Shown piece by piece: positions 1-6,252 of a DNA stretch of 8,920 nt. The stretch lies in assembly GCA_036802685.1 (NCBI GenBank), contig DAIRVS010000163.1, positions 1 through 8,920 on the forward strand. The letters are read 5' to 3'. A program made the translations under genes and the position numbers. How positions within the stretch are numbered: the first letter of the stretch is position 1; each line of letters opens with the position of its first letter. Origin of the DNA: HGW-17 sp938004375 (GTDB taxonomy: Bacteria; Myxococcota_A; Polyangia; HGW-17). The notes under the pieces are model-generated. The model had not been told where the DNA came from. It worked only from the letters and a program-made list of their open reading frames with translations, and made no database searches.

Positions 1-269
1 GCCTGACAGCGCAGGTTGACGGGATCGCACACCTTGGTGGGCTCCTGGCAGATGGCTTCGTTCATCCACTGTTTGTTCGAGCACACCTGCAGCGTGTTGC
101 CGAAGCACTGCTTCTGGCCGTTGGTGCAGGTGTTCACGTTGTTGGTGTTGTTCGAGTTGTTGACGTTGTTGGAGTTGTAACCGTTGTTGCCCTTGTCATC
201 GGGCGTGCAGGACACGACCAACAACGAAGCAACTACCAGCAAGTTGAGGACCAGCGAGAGTCGAAGCAT
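1..269 (-). CDS. Cys-rich lipoprotein with Asn-repeat linker (partial, C-terminus outside window)
   Basis: The minus-strand reading frame is open from the ATG at 269-267 to the window edge, giving 89 residues plus a partial codon. It starts with a signal peptide (MLRLSL, then a hydrophobic Leu/Val stretch) ending in a lipobox-like VVSC, with the lipidated Cys at residue 21. A flexible linker follows, made of Xaa-Asn-Asn triplets (residues 33-46). Then comes a Cys-rich module with Cys at 48, 55, 63, 74, 81 and 88. The start is supported by AAGGAG 8 nt upstream (278-283). The Asp residues at +3 and +4 after the Cys and the linker suggest a protein anchored in the envelope and extending outwards. 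The gene is divergent from rpoZ. The Cys module resembles that of the lipoprotein at the right edge of the window. I do not recognise a named family and the function is unknown. It is absent from closed-ORF lists because its stop codon lies outside the window. Confidence 0.82.
   Translation of the reverse strand, partial: MLRLSLVLNLLVVASLLVVSCTPDDKGNNGYNSNNVNNSNNTNNVNTCTNGQKQCFGNTLQVCSNKQWMNEAICQEPTKVCDPVNLRCQ
132..173 (-). repeat. 9-bp-period coding repeat (Xaa-Asn-Asn linker)
   Basis: About five imperfect 9-bp units encode the pattern S/V/S/T/V followed by Asn-Asn (residues 33-46 of the lipoprotein), mostly with AAC codons. It is a low-complexity spacer between the lipid anchor and the Cys-rich domain. 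Such units can expand or contract by slippage. Confidence 0.75.
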
Positions 270-277
270 GGGAAGCA

Positions 278-283
278 CTCCTT
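278..283 (-). promoter_or_regulatory. Ribosome binding site of the left lipoprotein gene
   Basis: AAGGAG on the minus strand lies 8 nt before the ATG at 269. It fixes the start of the lipoprotein and agrees with the signal peptide beginning there. Confidence 0.7.
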
Positions 284-331
284 GAACGAGAGGGTGGCGG
301 ATCGCAAAGATCCTGGTTCCGAACTCCCTAG

Positions 332-360
332 TTCATAATCCATGTTTCTCGCACGCGCAA
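332..360 (-). promoter_or_regulatory. Putative sigma70-type promoter for the left lipoprotein
   Basis: On the minus strand, TTGCGC (360-355) and TATGAA (337-332) are separated by 17 bp. The match to consensus is only moderate. It is supported by its mirror relation with the rpoZ promoter: both -35 hexamers follow the same TTCAGC box, which forms an inverted repeat (357-366 and 390-399). Transcription would start near 325, leaving a leader of about 55 nt. Confidence 0.4.
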
Positions 361-399
361 GCTGAACCCCGACGAATATCACTCGAGCTTTCAGCTTGC
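357..399. repeat. Perfect 10-bp inverted repeat spanning the divergent -35 regions
   Basis: The arms GCAAGCTGAA (357-366) and TTCAGCTTGC (390-399) are exact reverse complements with a 23-bp spacer. The arm centres are 33 bp apart, about three helical turns. Each arm overlaps the -35 hexamer of one of the two divergent promoters. The repeat could be a shared operator or activator site. It could also reflect two similar promoter upstream sequences placed back to back. Confidence 0.6.
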
Positions 400-423
400 C
401 ATCGTTTGGCTCATCGCTATAAT
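396..423 (+). promoter_or_regulatory. Strong sigma70-type promoter of rpoZ
   Basis: TTGCCA (396-401) and a perfect TATAAT (418-423) are separated by 16 bp. Initiation would fall near 430, leaving a leader of only about 18 nt that contains the AGGAGG ribosome binding site (437-442), 5 nt before the ATG. This near-consensus promoter fits a housekeeping gene. Confidence 0.75.
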
Positions 424-447
424 GTCGTCCGCTTTCAGGAGGCCGTC

Positions 448-705
448 ATGGCGCGCGTCACTGTCGAAGATTGTCTTGAAGTCGTCCCCAACCGCTTCGC
501 CCTCGTGCTGCTGGCCGCCAGCCGCATGCGCGAACTGAGCCAGCCGAACTCGTTCCCGATGGTGAAGTGCAAGAACAAGGAGGCCGTGACCGCCCTGCGC
601 GAGATCGCCGCCGGCAAGGTGCACTACGCAGAGAACATCGACGAGATGGTCCGCTCCTACCACGAGGAAGTCCTGTACTCCACCTCCGCGACCTTTACGT
701 ATTAG
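448..705 (+). CDS. rpoZ: DNA-directed RNA polymerase omega subunit
   Basis: The protein has 85 residues, the usual size of the omega subunit. Omega binds the beta-prime C-terminal region and helps assembly and stability of RNA polymerase in the cytoplasm. The family pattern is clear: MARVTVEDC at the start, then VPNRFALVLLAASRMREL (the conserved N-R-F/Y-L-V-x-x-A-x-R-A/M-R helix) and KEAVTALREIAAGKV. The start at 448 is preferred over an in-frame ATG at 406 because it has AGGAGG 5 nt upstream, matches the family N-terminus, and lies downstream of the TATAAT at 418-423, whereas 406 lies inside the promoter. The UPF0158 gene starts 23 nt after the stop and is probably co-transcribed. Neither gmk nor spoT, frequent neighbours of rpoZ in Proteobacteria, is visible here. 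Confidence 0.96.
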   Translation: MARVTVEDCLEVVPNRFALVLLAASRMRELSQPNSFPMVKCKNKEAVTALREIAAGKVHYAENIDEMVRSYHEEVLYSTSATFTY

Positions 706-728
706 GCGCGATCCGCCGGGAGCCGCGC

Positions 729-1364
729 ATGAAATCCATCCAGATCGACTGGGAAGAGTTGGAGCTCGCCTGCGAGCGCAACGCGGTCAACGTGGTGTCC
801 TACCTCGACCTGGAAACCGGCGCCGTGCTGGTGTTCTACGGCGAGAGCGAGGATGAGCAGGAGCGCCACCGTCAGGTGAAGCGCAACTCCGTACGCTACC
901 TCGAGGTGGCCCCGGTCCCGCCCAAGGACCAGTACAAGTGGATGGAGAAATTCATCGCCACGCTCACCGACGATGAGCTGCGCGAGCGCGTCCTGGTGGC
1001 CATCGACGGCAAGGGCGCCTTCCGGCGCTTCAAGGATCTGCTCGTCCACTATCCCGGCGTGCGGGAGCGCTGGTTCGCCTACCGCGGCCTGCACCTGCAC
1101 GCGTACATCAACGAGTGGCTCCGGGCGCACGATCTCGACCTGTCCGAACCCCCGCCCTGGGGCTGGGAGGTCACGCCCCCCGAGGACGAACCCGTCTCCG
1201 CCGCCGTGGTCACCGCCGAGCTCGGTCCGGCCGAGGTGCTGAGGCGCCAGGCCAAGGAGCTCGTCGACAAGGTCCCCGCAGTCGAGCTCGAGCTCGCCAT
1301 CGCCTTCCTCACCTTCCTCAAGGACCGTCAGGGCGGTCGCGTCCCGCGCCCCCCCGGCCGCTGA
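729..1364 (+). CDS. UPF0158-family protein with C-terminal helical extension
   Basis: The protein has 211 residues. Residues 3 to about 138 match the uncharacterised UPF0158 family: YLDLETGAVL near residue 25, a YLEVAPVPPKDQYKWMEKFI segment, then DDELRERVLVAIDGKGAF and RRFKDLL with ERWFAYR (residues 80-119). The family is usually a single domain of about 130-160 residues with no established function that I know of. Here a Pro/acidic linker (about 139-165) leads to a helical tail (172-201) whose pattern, an Ala-Lys-x-Leu start followed by a VP turn and then FLTFLKDRQ, resembles the short helical motif of DUF2281-like or antitoxin-associated peptides. That resemblance is a weak inference. The ATG at 729 has GGGAG 6 nt upstream. 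An in-frame ATG at 567 would overlap rpoZ and add an Arg-rich stretch from another frame, so it is rejected. The protein is probably cytoplasmic and in an operon with rpoZ. Confidence 0.88.
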   Translation: MKSIQIDWEELELACERNAVNVVSYLDLETGAVLVFYGESEDEQERHRQVKRNSVRYLEVAPVPPKDQYKWMEKFIATLTDDELRERVLVAIDGKGAFRRFKDLLVHYPGVRERWFAYRGLHLHAYINEWLRAHDLDLSEPPPWGWEVTPPEDEPVSAAVVTAELGPAEVLRRQAKELVDKVPAVELELAIAFLTFLKDRQGGRVPRPPGR

Positions 1365-1391
1365 CCATGGTGACCGCCCGGTCGTCTTTTT
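1331..1391 (+). terminator. Possible rho-independent terminator after the rpoZ-UPF0158 operon
   Basis: GACC-GCCC-GGTC (1372-1383) can form a short hairpin, followed 3 nt later by TTTTT (1387-1391). Alternatively, GGGCGGTC (1331-1338) pairs perfectly with GACCGCCC (1372-1379) across a 33-nt loop. Both stems are modest, so the call is weak. Its place between the UPF0158 stop and the kinase start makes sense. Confidence 0.35.
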
Positions 1392-1460
1392 CATTCATGG
1401 GTGCAACCCGCCCGCGAGCGGTTTGTCCTGCGCCGTCCAACAGGATGAAGGACGCGACGC

Positions 1461-3707
1461 ATGCCTGAACCCCTCGGCCCCTTCGACGCAGCCCCGCCCA
1501 GCCAGGCGGCAACCCAGCCGCAGGTGGACTGGAAGCGCATCTTCCACATCGTCCGGAATTATTTCTGGATCGTGCTGCTCACCTCCGGCGTCGGGATCTC
1601 GCTCGCGTTCTTCGTCACCAAACGGCAGACGCCCCTGTACCGCACGTCCTGCTCCGTGGTCATCTCCAGCCAGCTGCCGTCCTACCTGGGCTCCACCATC
1701 AAGTCCAACCTCGCCGACACCTCCGAGGACTTCTGGTACGAGCAGCGCTACCTGGCCACCCAGATCGAGGTCATCAAGAGCCGCAACATCGCGCTCCTGG
1801 CCGCCGCCCGGCTCGAGAACGAGGAACTGCACCTGCTGCTGGGCCAGCCCCAGTTCGCCCACCGCGAGCCCACCGAGGAGGAGCTCGGCCGCGCCGCCGG
1901 GATCATGCGCGCCATGATCCAGGTCGTCCCCGTGCCCGACAGCCGCCTGGTCAACGTCACCGCGGTTTCCACGGTCCCGCTGCTCGCCAAGAAGGTGGCC
2001 GACGCCGTCACCGAGGCCTTCATCGACGACAACCTCGAGCGGCGCCTCTCCTCGACCAAGAGCGCGTCCACCTGGCTCGAGGGCCAGTTGCTGAGCCTGC
2101 GCAAGAAGCTCGACGAGGACGAGCGGAGGCTCTATGACTTCAAGTTGAAGAACAACATCCTCGCCGTGAGCCTGGAGGCCCGTATCCAGAGCACCACCGG
2201 GCTGATCCTCGCGCGCTCCAACGCCGTGGAGCAGCTCGACGGCCAGGCCCGCGAGCTGCGCGCGAAGATCCAGCAGGTTCGCCGCATGCGCACCACCGAC
2301 CCCACCGTCGACCCGTCGGCGGACTTCCTGAACAAGCCCACCATCGTGTCCCTGCGCGCCCGCTACCACGCCGCCCAGGAGAAGCTCAAGGAGGTCACCG
2401 TCGAGGTGATGGAGCGCCACGAGGAGGTCATCCGCCAGGAGCGCATCCTCGACGTGGTGCGCGGCCAGTTGACCTCGGAGCTGGCCCTTTCCGAGACTGC
2501 GCTGGACGCCGAATTCAAGCTCAAGGACGCCAACCTGCAGGAATCCCGCGCGCTCCTGAAAGCCGCCCAGGAGGAGGCCCTCGCGCTGGCCGCCCTGGAC
2601 ATCGAGCACAGCAAGCTGCTGCGCGAGCGCAACGAGACTGCCAAACTGTACGAGCTCGTGCTCGCCCGCCTCAAGGAGACCGGCCTGGCCGAGGAGCTCA
2701 AGACCAACAACATCCGCCTCCTCGACGCCGCCCAGATTCCCGTGGCACCGTTCAAGCCGGTGCTGTGGCTCAACCTCGCCCTGGGCCTTGCCCTGGGCCT
2801 GTTCTTTGGCGTGGCCTTCCTGTTCCTGCTGTACTACCTCGACAACACCATCAAGAGCCAGGAGGAGGCCGAGCAGTACCTGGGTAGCTCGCTTTTGGGC
2901 TACATCCCGCTTTTGCCCTTCGAGCAGGGCGGGGATCCCAACGAGCTCTACATCTTCCGGCACCCGCAGAGCCCCATCGCCGAGAGCGTGCGCGCCATGC
3001 GCACGAACATCCTGTTCATGGCGCCGGACCGCAACCTGCGCACGTTTTCGCTGACCTCGGCGAGCCCGCTCGAGGGCAAGACCACGCTCTCCACGTACCT
3101 GGCGATCTCCATGGCCATGGGCGGCGAGAAGACCCTGCTGGTGGACGCCGACATGCGCCGCCCGCGGCAACACAAGATCTTCGGGGTCAAGCCGAAGTTC
3201 GGCCTGTCCTCGCTCATCGTCAAGAAATCCAATTACGACGAGAGCGTCCTTGCGACCCCCATCCCCAACCTGTTCCTGCTGCCCTGCGGTCCGATCCCGC
3301 CGAACCCCTCCGAGCTGCTGCAGAGCGCCAACTTCAAGGAGGTCTTCGACGAACTGGTGAAGCGCTTCGACCGCGTCATCTTCGACTCGCCGCCGGTGGG
3401 CCTCGTGACCGATCCCGCCATCATCGGCCAGATCGTCGACGGCATCATGGTGGTCATGCGCTACGGCAAGACCACCCGCCACCTGCTGCGCAACACGAAG
3501 AAGATCCTCTCGGGGGTCAAGGTCAACATCCTGGGCGGCATCATGAACTACGTCGACACCCACCGCTGGGGCGACCGCCCCTATTATTACCGCAAGGGCC
3601 GCGGCAAGCGTGGCGGCTACTACGCCTACTACTCCCACTACGGCTCGGACGAATCAGAGAACGAAGAAAAATCCGGCGAGAAACCCACTCCTGAAGAGAA
3701 AGAGTAG
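1461..3707 (+). CDS. Polysaccharide co-polymerase fused to BY-type tyrosine autokinase (Wzc/GumC-like)
   Basis: The 748-residue inner-membrane protein probably controls chain length and export of an exopolysaccharide or capsule by cycles of Tyr autophosphorylation. After a short cytoplasmic N-terminus, TM1 lies at about 35-52. A long periplasmic Wzz/GNVR region rich in coiled coil follows (about 55-430, dense Glu/Lys/Leu helices at 200-270 and 295-410). TM2 is at about 433-458 and the cytoplasmic kinase runs from about 500 to 700. Visible BY-kinase motifs are Walker A ASPLEGKTT (534-542), Walker A' LLVDADMRRP (559-568) and Walker B VIFDSPPV (639-646). A C-terminal Tyr cluster has eight Tyr (708, 709, 710, 720, 721, 723, 724, 727). 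Unusually, an acidic Glu/Lys/Ser tail of 21 residues follows it. AAGGA (1448-1452) lies 8 nt before the ATG; I see no convincing promoter in 1392-1447. The one-chain architecture is the proteobacterial type. No wza, flippase, polymerase or glycosyltransferase gene is adjacent. Confidence 0.93.
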   Translation: MPEPLGPFDAAPPSQAATQPQVDWKRIFHIVRNYFWIVLLTSGVGISLAFFVTKRQTPLYRTSCSVVISSQLPSYLGSTIKSNLADTSEDFWYEQRYLATQIEVIKSRNIALLAAARLENEELHLLLGQPQFAHREPTEEELGRAAGIMRAMIQVVPVPDSRLVNVTAVSTVPLLAKKVADAVTEAFIDDNLERRLSSTKSASTWLEGQLLSLRKKLDEDERRLYDFKLKNNILAVSLEARIQSTTGLILARSNAVEQLDGQARELRAKIQQVRRMRTTDPTVDPSADFLNKPTIVSLRARYHAAQEKLKEVTVEVMERHEEVIRQERILDVVRGQLTSELALSETALDAEFKLKDANLQESRALLKAAQEEALALAALDIEHSKLLRERNETAKLYELVLARLKETGLAEELKTNNIRLLDAAQIPVAPFKPVLWLNLALGLALGLFFGVAFLFLLYYLDNTIKSQEEAEQYLGSSLLGYIPLLPFEQGGDPNELYIFRHPQSPIAESVRAMRTNILFMAPDRNLRTFSLTSASPLEGKTTLSTYLAISMAMGGEKTLLVDADMRRPRQHKIFGVKPKFGLSSLIVKKSNYDESVLATPIPNLFLLPCGPIPPNPSELLQSANFKEVFDELVKRFDRVIFDSPPVGLVTDPAIIGQIVDGIMVVMRYGKTTRHLLRNTKKILSGVKVNILGGIMNYVDTHRWGDRPYYYRKGRGKRGGYYAYYSHYGSDESENEEKSGEKPTPEEKE

Positions 3708-3737
3708 GACCTGTCGGACCTGTTGGACTCGTCAGAC
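3708..3737 (+). repeat. Intergenic NNGTCNGAC repeat between kinase and mgtE
   Basis: Directly after the kinase TAG stop, GAC recurs at exact 9-bp steps (3708, 3717, 3726, 3735). Three units fit NNGTCNGAC: CTGTCGGAC, CTGTTGGAC and TCGTCAGAC. The array fills the whole 29-bp gap between the convergent kinase and mgtE genes and abuts the mgtE stop codon. It is in frame with the kinase and is followed by TAA at 3738-3740, so reading through the TAG would add DLSDLLDSSD. The same unit encodes the Ser-Asp linker at 7648-7773. Confidence 0.65.
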
Positions 3738-5089
3738 TAAAGATACGCCAGGAACAGCGTCGAGATCCCCAGGAAACCCAGAAAGCCCAGGGAGTCCGTG
3801 CAGGCGGTGACCAGCACGCCGCCGCCCACGGCCGGGTCCTGGCGCAGACGCTTGAGCAGGAAGGGGACGGCCGAGCCCACGAAGCCGGCCAGGAGCATGT
3901 TCAGGACCATGGCGGCGAAGATGACCAGGCCGAGCATGGGGTTGCCGCGCCACAGCCAGGCGATGAGCGCGGTGATCAGGCCCGCGGCCAGCCCGAGGAG
4001 CAGGGAGACGGTCACCTGCTTGAGCACGCCCCGGCGCGCGGCGGCGGCGTCCACGTCGTCCAGCGCCAGGGCGCGGATGATGACGGCCAGGGACTGGGTG
4101 CCGGTGTTGCCGCCCAGGCCGGCGACGATGGGCATGAAGGTGGCGAGCGCCACCACCTGCTGGATCGAGGCCTCGAAGAGCCCGACCACCGAGGACGCGA
4201 CGAACGCGGTCAGGAGGTTCAGGAGCATCCACGGCAGGCGGAACCGCAGGGAGGTCGCCACCGGCGTCTCCAGGCGGTCCTCGTCGGCGAGGCCGTGGAT
4301 CTGATACGCGGAGTCCGCCGCGCTCTCCATCATGACGTCCACCATGTCGTCCACGGTGATGATGCCCAGCAGGCGGTACTGGTCGTCCACGACCGGCATG
4401 GAGACGTAGTCATATTTAACCATGGTCTCAGCGGCGTCGCGCACCGGGGTGGTGTCGGTCACGCACACCGGATCGGGATCGATGAGGTCCCCGAGCAGCG
4501 TCTCCGGCTGGGCAAGCACCAATTTATGAACAGCAACGGTGCCCATGAGCCGGTGGGTCTCCTCGAGCACGTACAGCGTATAGATCGGATCTTGGTGCGT
4601 GTCGAACCAGGCCCGCATGCGATCCACGGCCTCCTTCGCGGTCATCCGGTAGTGGAACTGCAAGTAGAGGGTGTTCATGTACGCGCCAGCCGAGTCGTCC
4701 GGATACCGGAAGATCTCCTCGATCTTCTCCGCGTACACCGCCGGGAGGCGCTCGAGGATCTCGCTGCAACGTTCCTTGGACAATTTCTGGAGCAGCTCCG
4801 CGCTGTCGTCGGCCCCCACCTCCTGCAGCACGCGCACGAGCACGTCGTTGGACAGCCCCTCGAGGGTCTGGCGCACGGTCTCGTCGGGAAGCTCGGCGAG
4901 CACCGGGCCGGCCTGGCGGGTGACATACAGGATTGTGATCAACAGATGCCGCTCCCCGGGCGTGCAGCGGGTCAGGATGTCGGACACGTCGGCCGGCTGC
5001 AGTTTGGCCAACACCTTCTTCAGGGAACCGATCGCCTCCCGGTGCAGCAGGCGGCGGACGAAATCCAGGGTGGCGTTCTGTACGGGCAT
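3737..5089 (-). CDS. mgtE: Magnesium transporter MgtE
   Basis: The protein has 450 residues, the standard MgtE length. MgtE is a homodimeric inner-membrane Mg2+ channel gated by intracellular Mg2+. In order: a helical MgtE N-domain (about 18-130, with LQPADVSDIL and DDSAELLQKL); two CBS domains (about 138-190 and 200-256, with DYVSMPVVD and LLGIITVDDMVD); a connecting helix; and a five-helix membrane domain (about 285-450). The membrane domain carries the family signature GGNTGTQS (326-333). Asp432 in TDSLGF lines up in number and context with the Asp that coordinates Mg2+ in the pore of Thermus thermophilus MgtE. The ATG at 5089 is chosen because GGAGG (5100-5096) lies 6 nt upstream. A longer frame from 5173 would add 28 Arg-rich residues from the promoter region. 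There is no room for a full M-box Mg2+ riboswitch in the 128-bp upstream region shared with the divergent gene. The gene is convergent with the kinase. Confidence 0.96.
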   Translation of the reverse strand: MPVQNATLDFVRRLLHREAIGSLKKVLAKLQPADVSDILTRCTPGERHLLITILYVTRQAGPVLAELPDETVRQTLEGLSNDVLVRVLQEVGADDSAELLQKLSKERCSEILERLPAVYAEKIEEIFRYPDDSAGAYMNTLYLQFHYRMTAKEAVDRMRAWFDTHQDPIYTLYVLEETHRLMGTVAVHKLVLAQPETLLGDLIDPDPVCVTDTTPVRDAAETMVKYDYVSMPVVDDQYRLLGIITVDDMVDVMMESAADSAYQIHGLADEDRLETPVATSLRFRLPWMLLNLLTAFVASSVVGLFEASIQQVVALATFMPIVAGLGGNTGTQSLAVIIRALALDDVDAAAARRGVLKQVTVSLLLGLAAGLITALIAWLWRGNPMLGLVIFAAMVLNMLLAGFVGSAVPFLLKRLRQDPAVGGGVLVTACTDSLGFLGFLGISTLFLAYL

Positions 5090-5095
5090 GCTCCA

Positions 5096-5100
5096 CCTCC
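5096..5100 (-). promoter_or_regulatory. Ribosome binding site of mgtE
   Basis: GGAGG on the minus strand lies 6 nt before the ATG at 5089. It decides the start in favour of the 450-residue protein. Confidence 0.8.
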
Positions 5101-5107
5101 GGCGCCT

Positions 5108-5136
5108 GTTTTGAGGGCTTTTCCCGGGCCTGTCAA
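5108..5136 (-). promoter_or_regulatory. Possible mgtE promoter
   Basis: A perfect TTGACA -35 lies on the minus strand at 5136-5131. At 17-bp spacing the -10 would be CAAAAC (5113-5108), which matches consensus poorly. Initiation would fall near 5101, leaving a leader of about 12 nt that just contains the ribosome binding site. The -35 is convincing and the -10 is not. Confidence 0.35.
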
Positions 5137-5166
5137 CCGCAAATCCGGCCGCCCGCGAAAAAGCCC
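5115..5166. repeat. Imperfect inverted repeat in the mgtE / thioredoxin divergent region
   Basis: GGGCTTTTCCCGGG (5115-5128) and CCCGCGAAAAAGCCC (5152-5166) form a near-perfect inverted repeat with one extra base in the right arm, one mismatch and a 23-bp spacer. The inner 8 bp (GGGCTTTT / AAAAGCCC) are exact. The left arm lies between the -35 and -10 of the putative mgtE promoter, and the right arm ends just before the -35 of the divergent gene. It could be an operator. It is not a terminator for either flanking gene, because both are transcribed away from it. Confidence 0.5.
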
Positions 5167-5167
5167 C

Positions 5168-5195
5168 TTGCAAACGACGGGACCGCGGATAAGGT
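5168..5195 (+). promoter_or_regulatory. Putative promoter of the thioredoxin-pair operon
   Basis: TTGCAA (5168-5173) and TAAGGT (5190-5195) are 16 bp apart. Initiation near 5202 leaves a leader of about 16 nt with GAGGAGGG (5206-5213) in front of the ATG at 5218. The TTGC start of the -35 is shared with the two promoters at 355-423. Confidence 0.55.
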
Positions 5196-5217
5196 AGGGC
5201 TCCTCGAGGAGGGCCCC

Positions 5218-6252
5218 ATGGCCGTTTTCAACCGCATCTTTCTGTCATTTTTACCCACCGCCCACCGCAATCAGCAGTTGCTCGAAAGCCCGGACACTCC
5301 CGCCTGGCCCGAGTGGGTGGCCATGGGCGTGTTCCTGCTCCTCACCTCCTGGCTCTGGCCGGTGGCCGGCAACGTCGAGGCGGCCGTCCGCCTGACGCCC
5401 GCGGCCGCCCTGGGGGAACTGAAATATTTCGCCATTGACGTGATCATCCGGGATCTGCTGCCGCTGGGCGCCTTCCTGGGCATCTGGTTCATCATCGGGC
5501 GCCAGCTCAACGTGAACCAGAAGTTCCGCCTCGCCTTCATGACCTGGCTGCCCGCGATCGTGATCCGGGCGATCATGCAGGGCATCCCCCTTCTGTCCCC
5601 CAAGGTGGCCTACGTTCCCATCCCGATCCTGGACATCCCCCAGCTCGTGGCGCTGGCCGAGGCCTTGGTCAACCTGTCGCTGCTCCTGATGTTCATGCGC
5701 GTCCCGGCACCCTCCCCCCTGAAGCTGCCCGGATTCGTGGGCCCCGCCTTCGCCGGCAGTCAACTCATCCTGGCCGCGGTCCTCTTCTGGTTCCCGCTGG
5801 CGATGGCGGTGCCGCGCTTCGTCCTGGCCCCCGACTTCACCGTGCCCGCCCTGGGCGGCGGCACCTGCTCCCTCTCGGCCCACCGCGGCAAGCCCGTCCT
5901 GGTCGAATTCTGGAGCCTGGGCTGTCCCCACTGCCGCATGATGATCCCCGAGCTGGACAAGGTCGCCAAGCGAATGGGCGACCGGCTGGTGATCCTCTCG
6001 GTCCACGTGAGCGGGGGCGCCGGGGCCGCCGTCCGCCTGAAGGAGCACTTCCCCGAGCCGCACCATCCGGTGTGCCTCGACGACGGCACGGCAACTCAAT
6101 TATACAAGGCCCTCAAGGATCCTCACCGGCCCCAGGGCGTCCCCCACATGGTCCTGATCGACCGCAACGGCATCATCCGACGGTCCCTCTCCGGGAGACG
6201 GGACGCGGACCTGCTGGAGTCCGAGATCGAGGCCTCGGGGATCCTGCGATGA
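5218..6252 (+). CDS. Membrane protein with C-terminal periplasmic TlpA-like thioredoxin domain
   Basis: The 344-residue protein has five likely membrane helices at about 34-52, 75-95, 104-122, 141-160 and 177-197. A TlpA/ResA-type thioredoxin fold follows (about 203-344). With the N-terminus inside, five helices place the thioredoxin domain in the periplasm. The active site is CPHC (236-239) in FWSLGCPHCR, and the cis-Pro is in GVPHMVLID (Pro309). CPHC is the dipeptide of DsbA, although the fold order (PDFTVP, then the FW-x-x-x-C motif) is TlpA-like, so it could oxidise or reduce substrates. Two further Cys, 217 (GTCSL) and 286 (VCLDDGT), are shared with the next gene's product. The membrane part (RLAFMTWLPAIVIRAIM) is weakly reminiscent of Yip1-type domains; I cannot confirm this. 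A strong ribosome binding site (GAGGAGG) precedes the ATG. The stop overlaps the next start (ATGA), implying translational coupling. Confidence 0.88.
   Translation: MAVFNRIFLSFLPTAHRNQQLLESPDTPAWPEWVAMGVFLLLTSWLWPVAGNVEAAVRLTPAAALGELKYFAIDVIIRDLLPLGAFLGIWFIIGRQLNVNQKFRLAFMTWLPAIVIRAIMQGIPLLSPKVAYVPIPILDIPQLVALAEALVNLSLLLMFMRVPAPSPLKLPGFVGPAFAGSQLILAAVLFWFPLAMAVPRFVLAPDFTVPALGGGTCSLSAHRGKPVLVEFWSLGCPHCRMMIPELDKVAKRMGDRLVILSVHVSGGAGAAVRLKEHFPEPHHPVCLDDGTATQLYKALKDPHRPQGVPHMVLIDRNGIIRRSLSGRRDADLLESEIEASGILR

Noticed and set aside
567..728. Longer N-terminus for the UPF0158 protein from the ATG at 567
   Set aside because: It would lie inside rpoZ in another frame, is Arg-rich and unlike the family. 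The ATG at 729 has a ribosome binding site and the family N-terminus.
1395..3638. A 747-codon open frame on the minus strand across the kinase gene
   Set aside because: Its translation is a low-complexity mix of Val, Leu, Gly, Asp, His and Gln typical of the reverse complement of GC-rich codons, with no domain. The plus strand encodes an unmistakable BY-kinase.
3705..3740. Programmed TAG read-through adding a Ser-Asp-like tail to the kinase
   Set aside because: The frame is open for ten codons, but no read-through signal is recognisable. The repeat alone explains the open frame.
4295..5197. A 300-codon plus-strand frame opposite mgtE
   Set aside because: It is His/Val/Gly-rich, has no recognisable domain and lies entirely over a clear MgtE gene.
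5197..5216. Hairpin hiding the ribosome binding site of the thioredoxin gene (palindrome CTCCTCGAGGAG)
   Set aside because: The predicted transcription start near 5202 would leave the left arm mostly untranscribed, so the hairpin probably does not form in the mRNA. It would matter only with a start upstream of 5197.
5090..5217. M-box Mg2+ riboswitch upstream of mgtE
   Set aside because: Only 128 bp separate mgtE from the divergent gene. The likely promoter leaves a leader of about 12 nt, and I see no M-box core motifs.
5251..6099. A 282-codon minus-strand frame opposite the membrane thioredoxin gene
   Set aside because: It is Gly/Gln/His-rich antisense composition without motifs, while the plus strand shows membrane helices and CPHC.
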